From NCBI GenBank assembly GCA_021773095.1, contig JAJFKR010000041.1, positions 1-64,000 on the forward strand: DNA of 64,000 nt. The letters are read 5' to 3'. A program made the position numbers and the translations under genes. Numbering within the stretch: the stretch's first letter is position 1; each line of letters starts with the position of its first letter. This DNA comes from Woeseiaceae bacterium (GTDB taxonomy: Bacteria > Pseudomonadota > Gammaproteobacteria > Steroidobacterales > Woeseiaceae). This document shows positions 7,194 to 15,628 of this stretch, in pieces. Below the pieces are notes generated by a model, which saw only the letters and a program-made list of their open reading frames with translations, made no database searches and was not told the origin of the DNA.

Positions 7194-9922
7194 GCAGCAT
7201 CCCCTAACACAGTTATGGACACGCGCACCAGGTCTGCCCCGGAGCCGGTGGAATCGGTGAGGTCGAGAGACATCGGAGCCAGGCTATTGAGGCTCGGGAA
7301 CTTCAGGTCCTTCGCAAAGGGCGTGGCCCAGTGACCGAATTGGCCGGGCACGACCAGTGTGTCCGGCCGCACGCCTTCTGAAATCGCCACTCGTCCCCGG
7401 GTCTTAGCAATTGGCGAACTTAGTTCCACCCAGTCATCTTCCCTGAGTCCCAGCTTGCGGGCGGTTATGGCGCCAATCAGAATTCGACCATGTCCGCGGA
7501 CGTTCTGGCTCACCTCGTCCATGAGCTGAATCGAAACATTGTTACCGGCCGCGTATTGCATGCTTTTGGTAGTGATGAGCCAGAACGGGAACTCCTGCGG
7601 GTCGATCCCCATATTCGTGACGGCTCGATCCCAGGTGTCCAGGACATCACACCAGTCGGGCAACGGCGCATATTCCTTGAGCTGCTCGTCCCACCAGTGA
7701 ACACCGTTTTCGTGCAGGCGATTCGACAACTCCTGACCGACGCGAAACAGACGCTCCTGGTAGGGTAGTTCGAAACGCAGCCCCTGTTCCACCATCGTGG
7801 GATACAAATACCAGTCAACTTGTTTGAATGGCACGACGAAAAACCCGTGTTCCTCAAACCAGTCGAGTCCGTGAACCTTTTCGCCATTCGAGTACCTGGC
7901 AGTCGCAGCCTTGCACGCTCGATCCCAAATCTCGTCGACCTCGTAGGCCGTATCCGGATCAAGTGAAAAATCGTAGCCTTTTCCCTTGAGCGCCATGCCG
8001 CCTGCGCCTCGGTCGATAGCGCCGTTATAGCCTTCCAGCAACCCTGTACGACGAGCGAGTTCGGTAGCGATCCAGGTGAAGTCGCGGGCTTCACCGCGAG
8101 GTGTCACAGCTGGCTGACGCAGCACCACGCCCTGATGTTTCCAGAGCTGCTCTACGAATTTGGTACCACCCATACGGATGAGCTGCGTACTTTCAAGGTC
8201 AGTCGCGTCCGGCAGCAGAATGTCCGCCATGTGGTTGGTTTCGTCGGGCGTGTAAGCAAATGCGACGATGAACGGCATTTGCGCCACGCTTTCGGCCAGC
8301 TCTTCGGAGTCAAAAAAGGAGATGGATGGATTGCTGCGATAGACAAACCATAAGTCCGGATAGGTCGGTGCTGGCCAGTTTTCCGGGGGATGGCGTGTAA
8401 ACATCCAGGCCAGGTGAGTCGGACCCAGAGCCTGGGCCCAGCCCGAATTGCCGAGAATCGGGACAAGGGTGGCATGGGCGTTCCTGCCAGTCGGAGTGGC
8501 GGCCCAGTTTTCCTTGTCGGTCGGGTTGAGCGGAGTCGCCATAAAGCCGTCATCGCCCGGCGTGACACTTTTCAGCCGATTTGATTGTGGCCGGTTCAAC
8601 CGGGTAGACGTTCCGATGGTGCCGCCGGGGACTTCCAGCGCACCAACCAGCATCGCCAGCACCGTGCGTGCCCAGACGCAATCGTACGCACCCCACCCGT
8701 TGTTGACTGTCTTGCCCAGCGTCACGGCCACCGGCCGGAACGGCAGGACCTTACCGTCGATCTCGATGGTTTCACCAATACAGGCATGTTCCAGGTACTC
8801 GCCGGCAATACGACGGATGGTCTCCGCGGGCACGTCGGAAATGGCGCTCGCCCATTCCGGTGTGTACGGCGCCAGCTGCGTAACCATCTTGGACATAGCT
8901 GTTTCGCCATCGACATTCGCATAAGTTGCAACATCGTCGTCGGCTCCAACATCGATTGCGTGCGCAACCGGGAAACGTCCTTCGAGTGCGAGTTGTGCTC
9001 CGGGCGTGTCGAATGGGACGGCACATTCCGAACCGAGATCCCAGACCAGCGGCTTCCTCGTTTGCGGATCGCGTAAGTAGAGTCCCCGCGGCCCGACCAG
9101 GTAAGGCGATGCGGTACGATCGCGCAGAAACGGCAGGTCGAGCATCTCGCGACCCTGTTCATGGAGCATGGTGTGCAGCATTGCAAACATGAAAGCGTTA
9201 TCGGTCTTCGGCTTGATGGGCACCCACTCGGACGAAGCAGCCGCAGTGACCGACATATGCGGCTCGATCTCGACTCGCTTCAAGCCGCGGACTCTGGCGT
9301 CGGCGTGTCGCGTAACGGCGCAGGTACCGCCGGTTGCTTCCACGTTGGCGCCAAAGGACACGATGTAACGGGTATGGGGAGTGTCGGAGCAAACGATGAA
9401 AGCGCGATGCCAGTATTCGCCATAAAGGTGTTCGGCATGGACGCATTTGACGCCCTGTCCCGAACCAAAGCTAAAGTCTATCGGTCCCCACGCAGACAGG
9501 AACGCAGGGAAGGTGCCCATATAACTCACCGGCGTTCCGCCCATGCCAAACGTGGCAGCCACCCGCGGCAGCCCGGCATCGTCAAGCAGACCTTTGTCCC
9601 GAATTTTCGAGAGTCTGTCGCAGATGGTGTCAAGCGCCTCGTCCCATGAAATGGGCACGAAACCGGGATCTTCGTTTTGTCCCTTGTTGGGATTGGTGCG
9701 CTTCATCGGCGTGAGCACACGGTTGGGGTTATAGGTTTTTTGCACCGCACCATAAGCTTTGACGCAGCATTTGCCGTTGGCAGGGTGAATACCCTCGGCA
9801 TCAAAATTCGGCATGATTTCGCAGGCAACGCCGTCCTTTACCTTCACTTTCATCAGGCACGGGCCTGCGACGCAGTTATAGCAATACGACGGGACTGTCT
9901 TTATGTGCTGATTTTCTTTCAC
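7190..9922 (-). CDS. padB: Phenylacetyl-CoA:acceptor oxidoreductase catalytic subunit PadB
   Basis: A 910-residue molybdopterin (bis-MGD) oxidoreductase of the DMSO-reductase family. The N-terminus binds one 4Fe-4S cluster (CYNCVAGPC near residue 14, then GKCC near 50). There is no Tat signal, so catalysis is cytoplasmic, as needed for a CoA substrate. Known PadB oxidises the alpha carbon of phenylacetyl-CoA to phenylglyoxylate with water as oxygen source. The identification rests on this architecture, the PadC/PadD partners, the adjacent phenylglyoxylate dehydrogenase operon and a PaaK-type ligase in the same island. Another arylacetyl-CoA substrate cannot be excluded. Confidence 0.8.
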   Translation of the reverse strand: MKENQHIKTVPSYCYNCVAGPCLMKVKVKDGVACEIMPNFDAEGIHPANGKCCVKAYGAVQKTYNPNRVLTPMKRTNPNKGQNEDPGFVPISWDEALDTICDRLSKIRDKGLLDDAGLPRVAATFGMGGTPVSYMGTFPAFLSAWGPIDFSFGSGQGVKCVHAEHLYGEYWHRAFIVCSDTPHTRYIVSFGANVEATGGTCAVTRHADARVRGLKRVEIEPHMSVTAAASSEWVPIKPKTDNAFMFAMLHTMLHEQGREMLDLPFLRDRTASPYLVGPRGLYLRDPQTRKPLVWDLGSECAVPFDTPGAQLALEGRFPVAHAIDVGADDDVATYANVDGETAMSKMVTQLAPYTPEWASAISDVPAETIRRIAGEYLEHACIGETIEIDGKVLPFRPVAVTLGKTVNNGWGAYDCVWARTVLAMLVGALEVPGGTIGTSTRLNRPQSNRLKSVTPGDDGFMATPLNPTDKENWAATPTGRNAHATLVPILGNSGWAQALGPTHLAWMFTRHPPENWPAPTYPDLWFVYRSNPSISFFDSEELAESVAQMPFIVAFAYTPDETNHMADILLPDATDLESTQLIRMGGTKFVEQLWKHQGVVLRQPAVTPRGEARDFTWIATELARRTGLLEGYNGAIDRGAGGMALKGKGYDFSLDPDTAYEVDEIWDRACKAATARYSNGEKVHGLDWFEEHGFFVVPFKQVDWYLYPTMVEQGLRFELPYQERLFRVGQELSNRLHENGVHWWDEQLKEYAPLPDWCDVLDTWDRAVTNMGIDPQEFPFWLITTKSMQYAAGNNVSIQLMDEVSQNVRGHGRILIGAITARKLGLREDDWVELSSPIAKTRGRVAISEGVRPDTLVVPGQFGHWATPFAKDLKFPSLNSLAPMSLDLTDSTGSGADLVRVSITVLGDAA

Positions 9923-10188
9923 GACTGCCCTGGATATCCTGACGCCCCTATCTTAAACTGCTCCCAGAAAAAAATGATACGTAAAAACACTTAAATCCGT
10001 ATAATATGTATCATAATATTGGCTCAAGAATCATATATGTGGCAATTACCCCATATTTGGTCAATATAGACTAGGTAAAAGCCCTAGTGGCGCGATCGAC
10101 CGTGTTCTGAAACTCTTGAGCCATCGTTTTGCGCGGCGATAGCATTGACTGCTTTGTGGTCTTGCTGACCCGCTTTGTGACGGGAACT
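9923..10188. promoter_or_regulatory. Divergent padB/padE control region with nested inverted repeats
   Basis: This 266-bp gap separates the two divergent pad operons. It contains ATGATAC (9974-9980) mirrored by GTATCAT (10008-10014), a perfect TATAAT at 10000-10005 on the plus strand, a 9-bp inverted pair GGCTCAAGA (10021-10029) and TCTTGAGCC (10114-10122), and inside it a hairpin ACTAGG (10070-10075)/CCTAGT (10083-10088). The decamer ATACGTAAAA at 9977-9986 recurs upstream of the TonB receptor at 23960. Regulator identity is unknown; the AraC protein at 14441 is a candidate. Confidence 0.55.
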
Positions 10189-10764
10189 ATGCTAGAAATC
10201 ATTATTCAGGGACGTGGCGGGCAGGGTGCGCAGACTGCCGGCAATTTGTTGGCGAAGTCTTTCTTCAAGGAAGGCAAACAGGTGCAGAGTTTCGCCAGCT
10301 ACGGCGGCGCACGTCGTGGAACTCCGGTGACTTCAATGATTCGCGTCGATGATAAGCCAGTGCGGCTGCGTTGCGAGATCGAACGAGCAGATGCAATCCT
10401 CTGTTTTGATCAGAGCCTGCTGGAAGCGGGCCTGCTGCAGCGGGCGACCCGGGATACGCTGATCATGGTCAACGCTGCGGGGTCGCCGGAAGAGCCCTCG
10501 AGCCTGGGCGGCTACCGGGTTTTTCACATTGATGCGTTCAGTATTTCGCGGCAGTACGAGCTCGGTCGAATCGTCAATTCCGTGTTGCTCGGTGCATTCT
10601 GTTGTCTTCTCGGGGAGCCGGCTGTGGACGTCATGAGTGCAACGATTTTCGAATCGGCACCCGTGAAACCAGACGAGAATGTCGCCGCTTGTCGGGCCGG
10701 CTTCGAATTGGCCGCACGCCAATTTGCCCGGAGCGAGTCCACCCGGGAGGCGGGAGTGAAATGA
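10189..10764 (+). CDS. padE: Phenylglyoxylate dehydrogenase gamma subunit PadE
   Basis: A 191-residue gamma domain of a 2-oxoacid oxidoreductase: MLEIIIQGRGGQGAQTAG at the start and the FASYGGARRGTPVTSMIR motif near residue 40 are diagnostic. The start at 10189 is chosen because the domain begins there; an upstream extension to 10129 has no support. In the phenylglyoxylate:NAD oxidoreductase of denitrifiers, this subunit joins the alpha and beta subunits for oxidative decarboxylation of phenylglyoxylate to benzoyl-CoA. Its stop overlaps the next start (ATGA). Confidence 0.82.
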   Translation: MLEIIIQGRGGQGAQTAGNLLAKSFFKEGKQVQSFASYGGARRGTPVTSMIRVDDKPVRLRCEIERADAILCFDQSLLEAGLLQRATRDTLIMVNAAGSPEEPSSLGGYRVFHIDAFSISRQYELGRIVNSVLLGAFCCLLGEPAVDVMSATIFESAPVKPDENVAACRAGFELAARQFARSESTREAGVK

Positions 10765-12407
10765 ACCAAGCGGTAAGAGCCATCTGGACCCATGAATCCA
10801 CTGAAGTCATCAAGACCGGCAGCTGGCGCCTGGCTCTGCCAGCCTACGTAAATCTGCCAGCGCCCTGCCACAAAGCCTGCCCGGTGGAGGGCAACATCGC
10901 AGTCTGGATTCAGTCTGTCGAGAACCAGGAATACCGGGACGCGTGGTTGACCCTGATTGAAAACAACCCGTTTCCGGCGGTCACAGGACGAATTTGCCAC
11001 CGGCCCTGCGAAGACTCCTGTAACCGTGGACAACTCGATGAGCCGATTGCTATCCGTTGCCTCGAGCGTTTCGTGGGCGATCTGGCAATCGACAACGGAT
11101 GGGCCTTCCCCGAGACAGCGGCCTCGAAGACGGAAACAATAGCGATCGTCGGGGGTGGCCCGGCGGGATTGGCGGCGGCCTTTCACCTGCGTCGGATGGG
11201 TTATGCAGTCACGCTGTTCGATGATCAGCAGCAGCTCGGTGGCGTGTTGCGCTATGGCATTCCGCCGTATCGGCTCCCCAAGGATATTCTTGACGCTGAA
11301 ATTCAACGGATCCTGGACCTCGGCATCGATGTCAGGACCAATACACGAATAAGCTCGCAGACTGACTTCGAGAATCTGCGTGCGGAGTTTGCGGCGGTCT
11401 TTATGGCCACCGGCGCCGCGGTTCCGAAACGACTGCCGCAACTCGATTACTCGCAGCCCTGGGTGATCGAGAGTGCAACTTACCTCGAGCAAACCAATAG
11501 CGGAGATCACGCTCAGTGCGGTGAGCGCATCGTCGTCATCGGTGGCGGCAGTGCGGCAATGGATGTCGCGCGAACCGCCCGACGCCAGGGCAAGGAAGTC
11601 GCGGTGATTTGCCTTGAAACTGAGACGGCAATGCCTGCGCAGAGAGATGAGGTCCTGGAGGCAATGGACGAGGGCGTCACACTGATCGACGGCGTCATGC
11701 TCCGGTCCGTCACTGACCGGGCACTAAAGGGCCTGGAACTCGCCTGCGTGAAGGTTGAATTCGAGGCCGGTGCGGAGCGCGGCGAGTTTAGCGTTAACTC
11801 CATCGCTGGCACAGAATTCACGATCGATGCAGACACCATCGTAGCGGCGATTGGTCAGGATCCGGACATCACAACATTGCAGGATTCGTTGGACGTCGAG
11901 GCCGGGCTGGTGCGCGTCGACGAGCAACAACAGACCAGTATTGCCGGGGTTTTCGCTGGCGGTGACCTGGTCACAATGCAACGCTTTGTCACGGTAGCCT
12001 TTGGCTTCGGCAAGCGGGCGGCGACTGAGATCGACCGGTATCTTCGCTCCAGTACATCGGCCTCGGATAGTACACCTGAGCAGGCGGTGTCGACCGACAT
12101 GATCAACACGCACTATCATCCGCAGGCTGCCAGGGCGAAGCAACAAATGGTGCCGGTGGCCGAGCGGCAGGTAAGCTTCGACGAGGTTGAGCTTGCCTTG
12201 CCCGGCGACGAGGCCCTTGCCGAATCGCAACGTTGTTTCAGCTGTGGCAATTGCACTTTCTGCGACAATTGCTTTGATTATTGCCCGGACATGGCCATCA
12301 AACGCGAAAACGGTGGCTACCGGGTCAACGACGACTACTGCAAAGGTTGCGGTCTGTGTGTCAGGGAATGCCCCACCGGCGCAATCGTCATGCGGCAGGA
12401 AAGATGA
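10761..12407 (+). CDS. padH: FAD/NAD(P) oxidoreductase fused to 2x[4Fe-4S] ferredoxin (PadH-PadF type)
   Basis: The 548-residue protein resembles the glutamate-synthase small-subunit family. N-terminal cysteines (CHKACPVEGN, CHRPCEDSC) hold Fe-S clusters. FAD binding follows at VGGGPAGLAAAFHLRRMG and NAD(P) binding at IGGGSAAMDVARTARRQG. The last 80 residues form a ferredoxin with CFSCGNCTFCDNCFDYCP and CKGCGLCVRECP. In the characterised five-subunit enzyme, the epsilon flavoprotein (PadH) and delta ferredoxin (PadF) are separate; here they appear joined. The protein would pass electrons from 2-oxoacid oxidation to NAD. It is coupled to its neighbours by ATGA overlaps on both sides. Confidence 0.82.
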   Translation: MNQAVRAIWTHESTEVIKTGSWRLALPAYVNLPAPCHKACPVEGNIAVWIQSVENQEYRDAWLTLIENNPFPAVTGRICHRPCEDSCNRGQLDEPIAIRCLERFVGDLAIDNGWAFPETAASKTETIAIVGGGPAGLAAAFHLRRMGYAVTLFDDQQQLGGVLRYGIPPYRLPKDILDAEIQRILDLGIDVRTNTRISSQTDFENLRAEFAAVFMATGAAVPKRLPQLDYSQPWVIESATYLEQTNSGDHAQCGERIVVIGGGSAAMDVARTARRQGKEVAVICLETETAMPAQRDEVLEAMDEGVTLIDGVMLRSVTDRALKGLELACVKVEFEAGAERGEFSVNSIAGTEFTIDADTIVAAIGQDPDITTLQDSLDVEAGLVRVDEQQQTSIAGVFAGGDLVTMQRFVTVAFGFGKRAATEIDRYLRSSTSASDSTPEQAVSTDMINTHYHPQAARAKQQMVPVAERQVSFDEVELALPGDEALAESQRCFSCGNCTFCDNCFDYCPDMAIKRENGGYRVNDDYCKGCGLCVRECPTGAIVMRQER

Positions 12408-13564
12408 AAGATACGTCCAGCACAAGAATGCTTTTGACTGGCAACCATGCGGTCGCCTGGGGCGCCCGACTGTCGCGACCGAATTTCATGGCCTGCTACC
12501 CCATCACGCCACAAACACCTATTCTTGAAAAGCTCATGGATTTCCAGATGAAGGGTGAGCTCGATGCTGAAATTCTGACACCGGAATCCGAACATTCGGC
12601 CATGGCGGCCTGCGTCAGTGCCTCGATGGCCGGTGTGCGGGTCTTTACGGCCACCTCCTGCCAGGGCCTGTTGCTCATGCATGAGAAGCTCCACTATGCG
12701 GCTGGCTTGAGGGCGCCGATCGTGATGTTCAATGTGAACCGCACAGTCGCCGCACCATGGGGTTTTTGGCCCGATCAAACCGATAGCGTGTCACAGCGGG
12801 ATACCGGTTGGATCCAGCTGTACTCGGAAAGTGGCCAGGAGTCACTCGATACGGTCATTCAGGCGTTCAAGATCGCGGAGCGGGTCTCGACGCCGGTGCT
12901 GATCAGCCACGATGCGTTCTACATTTCTCACGCGCTTGAGCCGGTCGAAGTGCCAGCGCAGGCAACAGTGGATCAATATCTGCCGCCGTACGAACCGGAA
13001 CTATTCCTCGACACCGAGCGTGGCGAGTCTGTTGGCAATGTGGTGAGCCCGGAAATGTTCTGCCAACATCGCAAGGACATGGGTCAGGCGATGCAGCTCG
13101 CGATCGCTGCCACTCAGGAAAGCGACGCAGAATGGGAGCGTCTTGTCGGTCGCGGCTACGGTGTCATCGAGACCTATCGCTGCGACGATGCCGAGCTGGT
13201 GATCGTGACGATGGGTAGTATGTGCGGGACCGTGCGTCATGCGGTGGATGAGATGCGTGCCAGCGGACGTCCGGTCGGGCTGCTAAAAGTGCGCCTGTTT
13301 CGTCCATTGCCAAGCGCAGCACTGCGTGATGCATTGGCGGGAGTTCCCGATGTTCTGGTCCTCGACCGCAATTTCTCACCCGGTACCGGTGGCGTCCTGC
13401 ATCAGGAACTAAAGAGCACTCTGTTTGGCATGCCCGAAGCACCGCGCGTGCACGGATACCTCGCAGGCGTCGGCGGTGTGAATATGTCGCCGGGAAAGAT
13501 TGAGGAGTTGGCCGACCGGGTATGTCAGGCCGAGCCGTCGATCCAGTCGGTATGGGCAGGCTGA
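12404..13564 (+). CDS. padG: Phenylglyoxylate dehydrogenase alpha subunit PadG
   Basis: A 386-residue alpha subunit of the 2-oxoacid:acceptor oxidoreductase superfamily. It starts with the pyrimidine-domain pattern GNHAVAWGARL...ACYPITPQTP and has TPESEHSAMAACVSASMAG and TATSCQGLLLMHE. The C-terminal domain begins near AELVIVTMGSMCGT. The ATG at 12404 overlaps the previous stop; a second ATG at 12428 lies at the domain edge and is a possible alternative. With PadI it binds thiamine diphosphate and decarboxylates the 2-oxoacid to an acyl-CoA. Confidence 0.82.
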   Translation: MKDTSSTRMLLTGNHAVAWGARLSRPNFMACYPITPQTPILEKLMDFQMKGELDAEILTPESEHSAMAACVSASMAGVRVFTATSCQGLLLMHEKLHYAAGLRAPIVMFNVNRTVAAPWGFWPDQTDSVSQRDTGWIQLYSESGQESLDTVIQAFKIAERVSTPVLISHDAFYISHALEPVEVPAQATVDQYLPPYEPELFLDTERGESVGNVVSPEMFCQHRKDMGQAMQLAIAATQESDAEWERLVGRGYGVIETYRCDDAELVIVTMGSMCGTVRHAVDEMRASGRPVGLLKVRLFRPLPSAALRDALAGVPDVLVLDRNFSPGTGGVLHQELKSTLFGMPEAPRVHGYLAGVGGVNMSPGKIEELADRVCQAEPSIQSVWAG

Positions 13565-13568
13565 CCTC

Positions 13569-14444
13569 ATGAAATCAACAGCAATCAAGGACCAGCAAAT
13601 GCTCCGTTCCGGGCACGCCGCGTGCCCAGGCTGTGTCCTGGCACTGTCTTTGCGTCATATTCTGAACACGCTGGGCCCGGAAACCATGGCCGTTGCGGCG
13701 CCGTCCTGTGCAGCGCTCATCTGTGGGGCGCAACCCTGCAGTTCCATGAAGATTCCGGTGTATCAGACCACACTCGAATCCAGCGCCGCCGCCGCCAGTG
13801 GACTCCGCCGCGCCCTCGATACCAAGGGCAAGCAAGACACGACGGTCGTCGTGATCGCCGGCGATGGTGGGACCTATGACATCGGTTTTCAGGCCCTGTC
13901 TTCGGCTGTAGAGCGTAACGAGGACATGATCTATTTCTGTTTCGACAACGAGGGTTACATGAATACCGGCGGGCAAAAGAGCTCGGCGACACCGCTGTAT
14001 GCGTCGACAGGTTCGACCCCGGCGGGAAAACTGTCCAAGAAGAAGAATCTTACTGAAATCATGGCCGCCCACGAAATCCCGTACGCGGCAACAGCCTCGG
14101 CGGCACACCTGGCCGATCTGGTCCGTAAAGTGGAGAAGGCGAAGGGAATCCGCGGAACCCGCATAATCACGGTGCTGATTCCTTGCCTCCCGGGCTGGGG
14201 TTTGCCCGATGATGAGGCGATTGCCACGGCCCGCCTGGCGGTAGACACCGGCGTGTTCCCACTCTACGAAGTGGAAGAGGGTCAGCGCTACACGCTGAAT
14301 CAAACCACCAGGACCCGGCCAGTGAAAGACTACCTGATGACGCAAAAGCGCTACCGTCACCTGAGCGCAGAGGATCGTGACGAAATCCAGCTTATGGTGG
14401 ACCGGAACTGGACACGGCTGGCAGAGAGATCCGCGACCAGCTAA
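13569..14444 (+). CDS. padI: Phenylglyoxylate dehydrogenase beta (TPP) subunit PadI
   Basis: The 291-residue beta subunit carries the thiamine diphosphate motif GDGGTYDIGFQAL followed by the metal-binding ...FDNEGYMNTGGQ, and the 4Fe-4S ligands in ACPGC and CAALICGAQPC. It begins 4 bases after the alpha subunit stop. The four genes 10189-14444 form a complete 2-oxoacid oxidoreductase with its own NAD-linked flavoprotein, which separates it from simple two-subunit enzymes such as the one at the right edge of this window. Pyruvate or indolepyruvate remain possible substrates, but the padBCD neighbour favours phenylglyoxylate. Confidence 0.82.
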   Translation: MKSTAIKDQQMLRSGHAACPGCVLALSLRHILNTLGPETMAVAAPSCAALICGAQPCSSMKIPVYQTTLESSAAAASGLRRALDTKGKQDTTVVVIAGDGGTYDIGFQALSSAVERNEDMIYFCFDNEGYMNTGGQKSSATPLYASTGSTPAGKLSKKKNLTEIMAAHEIPYAATASAAHLADLVRKVEKAKGIRGTRIITVLIPCLPGWGLPDDEAIATARLAVDTGVFPLYEVEEGQRYTLNQTTRTRPVKDYLMTQKRYRHLSAEDRDEIQLMVDRNWTRLAERSATS

Positions 14445-15541
14445 CGGGAAACAAGCCAGGAATCTCTGCGAGTTTGACGATTTTGAACATATCCCTGCTC
14501 CTTTAGCGAGGCTCGGTACTTGCTCGGGGACGTATCGAACCAGCGGTAAAATGCACGCGTGAGACAAGCCGTTTCTGCGTAACCCAAGCGACGCGCGATG
14601 ACCCCGATCTGCAGAGTATTCTGAGCGATCAGGTACTTAGCATGCGACTTGGCTGCGTCATCGAAGAGCTGTTTGAAGGTCGTGCTCTCCAACCTGAGGC
14701 GCCGATGAAGTGTCGACTCGGAAATACCGAGTTGGGCGGCAATCGCTTTCGCCCGCATACCGCTGCCGAGTGCATCGGGCGTTAGTTGCGTATGGACCTG
14801 ATCGGCAAACGAGCCGCTAGTCTCGGCACGGTCCACCACATCCCGGACTTGTGCTTCGAGTATAGGGTACAAGTGCGGATCACCCGACTGGGGCTCCATA
14901 CTCAACTGATCCGCCCGGAAATGCATTCTGTTGAAGCGTCGCTGAAATAGTGTGGGGGCGTGGAAAATACGGTGGTAGGAGGCGTCGCACGCTTGCGATC
15001 GATCATGCTCGAATTCGACCATCGTCAATTTACAGGAATTCGCCGAAAACAGTTTCATCAGGTGCCAGACGTAGCCCATCGAGTACTCACTGTCCTGGCG
15101 TCGGGTCCTGATGCGATTGTCGAGAATCTCGTAATGTACGTACGCGTATTCACCGTCGAGACCGAGATAAAGTTCTGAGTTGTCCTGCACCGCGAGCAGG
15201 TAGTTGCCGAGATTTCTGATCGCCATCTCGAGGCTTGGCGAGCCAAGAAACATGTAGCCGATCGCACCGAGAGTTTCAGGGCCGGTCTGCTGCGAAATCT
15301 GCAACCCGAGGCAGGGACTGTGCAGTTTTTCGGCCAACCATTCGAACAGCGCGATGTACGGCCTGAACGGCACGCGTGCGATGTCGGGGCTCAGGTCTGC
15401 AAAGCCGAATCGCCGCAAGCCGTCGGCGACAATATCGTCGTTTACTGCCTCACACAGTGAGGTGACGAAATGGCGGGAGATCGTCGGTTCGGTACGTGTG
15501 TTTCGTTTTATGCCGGGCGTCATTTTGCCATGGAAGATCAA
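14441..15541 (-). CDS. AraC-family transcriptional regulator
   Basis: The 366-residue protein has an N-terminal arabinose-binding-like sensor domain as in OruR-type regulators and a C-terminal double helix-turn-helix (AAQLGISESTLHRRLR, then VIARRLGYAETACLTRAFYR and WFDTSPSKYR). An ATG at 15523 is an alternative start. The gene converges on padI (stops overlap by 4 bases) and diverges from the TonB receptor at 15629. It likely senses an aromatic acid or amine and activates one or both flanking operons; that is inference from position. Confidence 0.88.
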   Translation of the reverse strand: MIFHGKMTPGIKRNTRTEPTISRHFVTSLCEAVNDDIVADGLRRFGFADLSPDIARVPFRPYIALFEWLAEKLHSPCLGLQISQQTGPETLGAIGYMFLGSPSLEMAIRNLGNYLLAVQDNSELYLGLDGEYAYVHYEILDNRIRTRRQDSEYSMGYVWHLMKLFSANSCKLTMVEFEHDRSQACDASYHRIFHAPTLFQRRFNRMHFRADQLSMEPQSGDPHLYPILEAQVRDVVDRAETSGSFADQVHTQLTPDALGSGMRAKAIAAQLGISESTLHRRLRLESTTFKQLFDDAAKSHAKYLIAQNTLQIGVIARRLGYAETACLTRAFYRWFDTSPSKYRASLKEQGYVQNRQTRRDSWLVSR

Positions 15542-15628
15542 TACTACGAGTCATTTTATCAATATCTTACCTTAAAATTGGTAGATTCTGTAAAAGCCGT
15601 TGTGCAGCCAGCCTAGGGGGACTAAAAG

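Noticed and set aside
7190-9922. Thiosulphate, polysulphide or DMSO reductase
   Set aside because: No Tat signal, so the enzyme is cytoplasmic, and the adjacent phenylglyoxylate dehydrogenase set supports PadB.
10524-11510. A 328-codon minus-strand open frame
   Set aside because: It lies fully opposite padE/padH, whose domains are clear. The translation shows no family pattern and arises from G+C-rich codon use.
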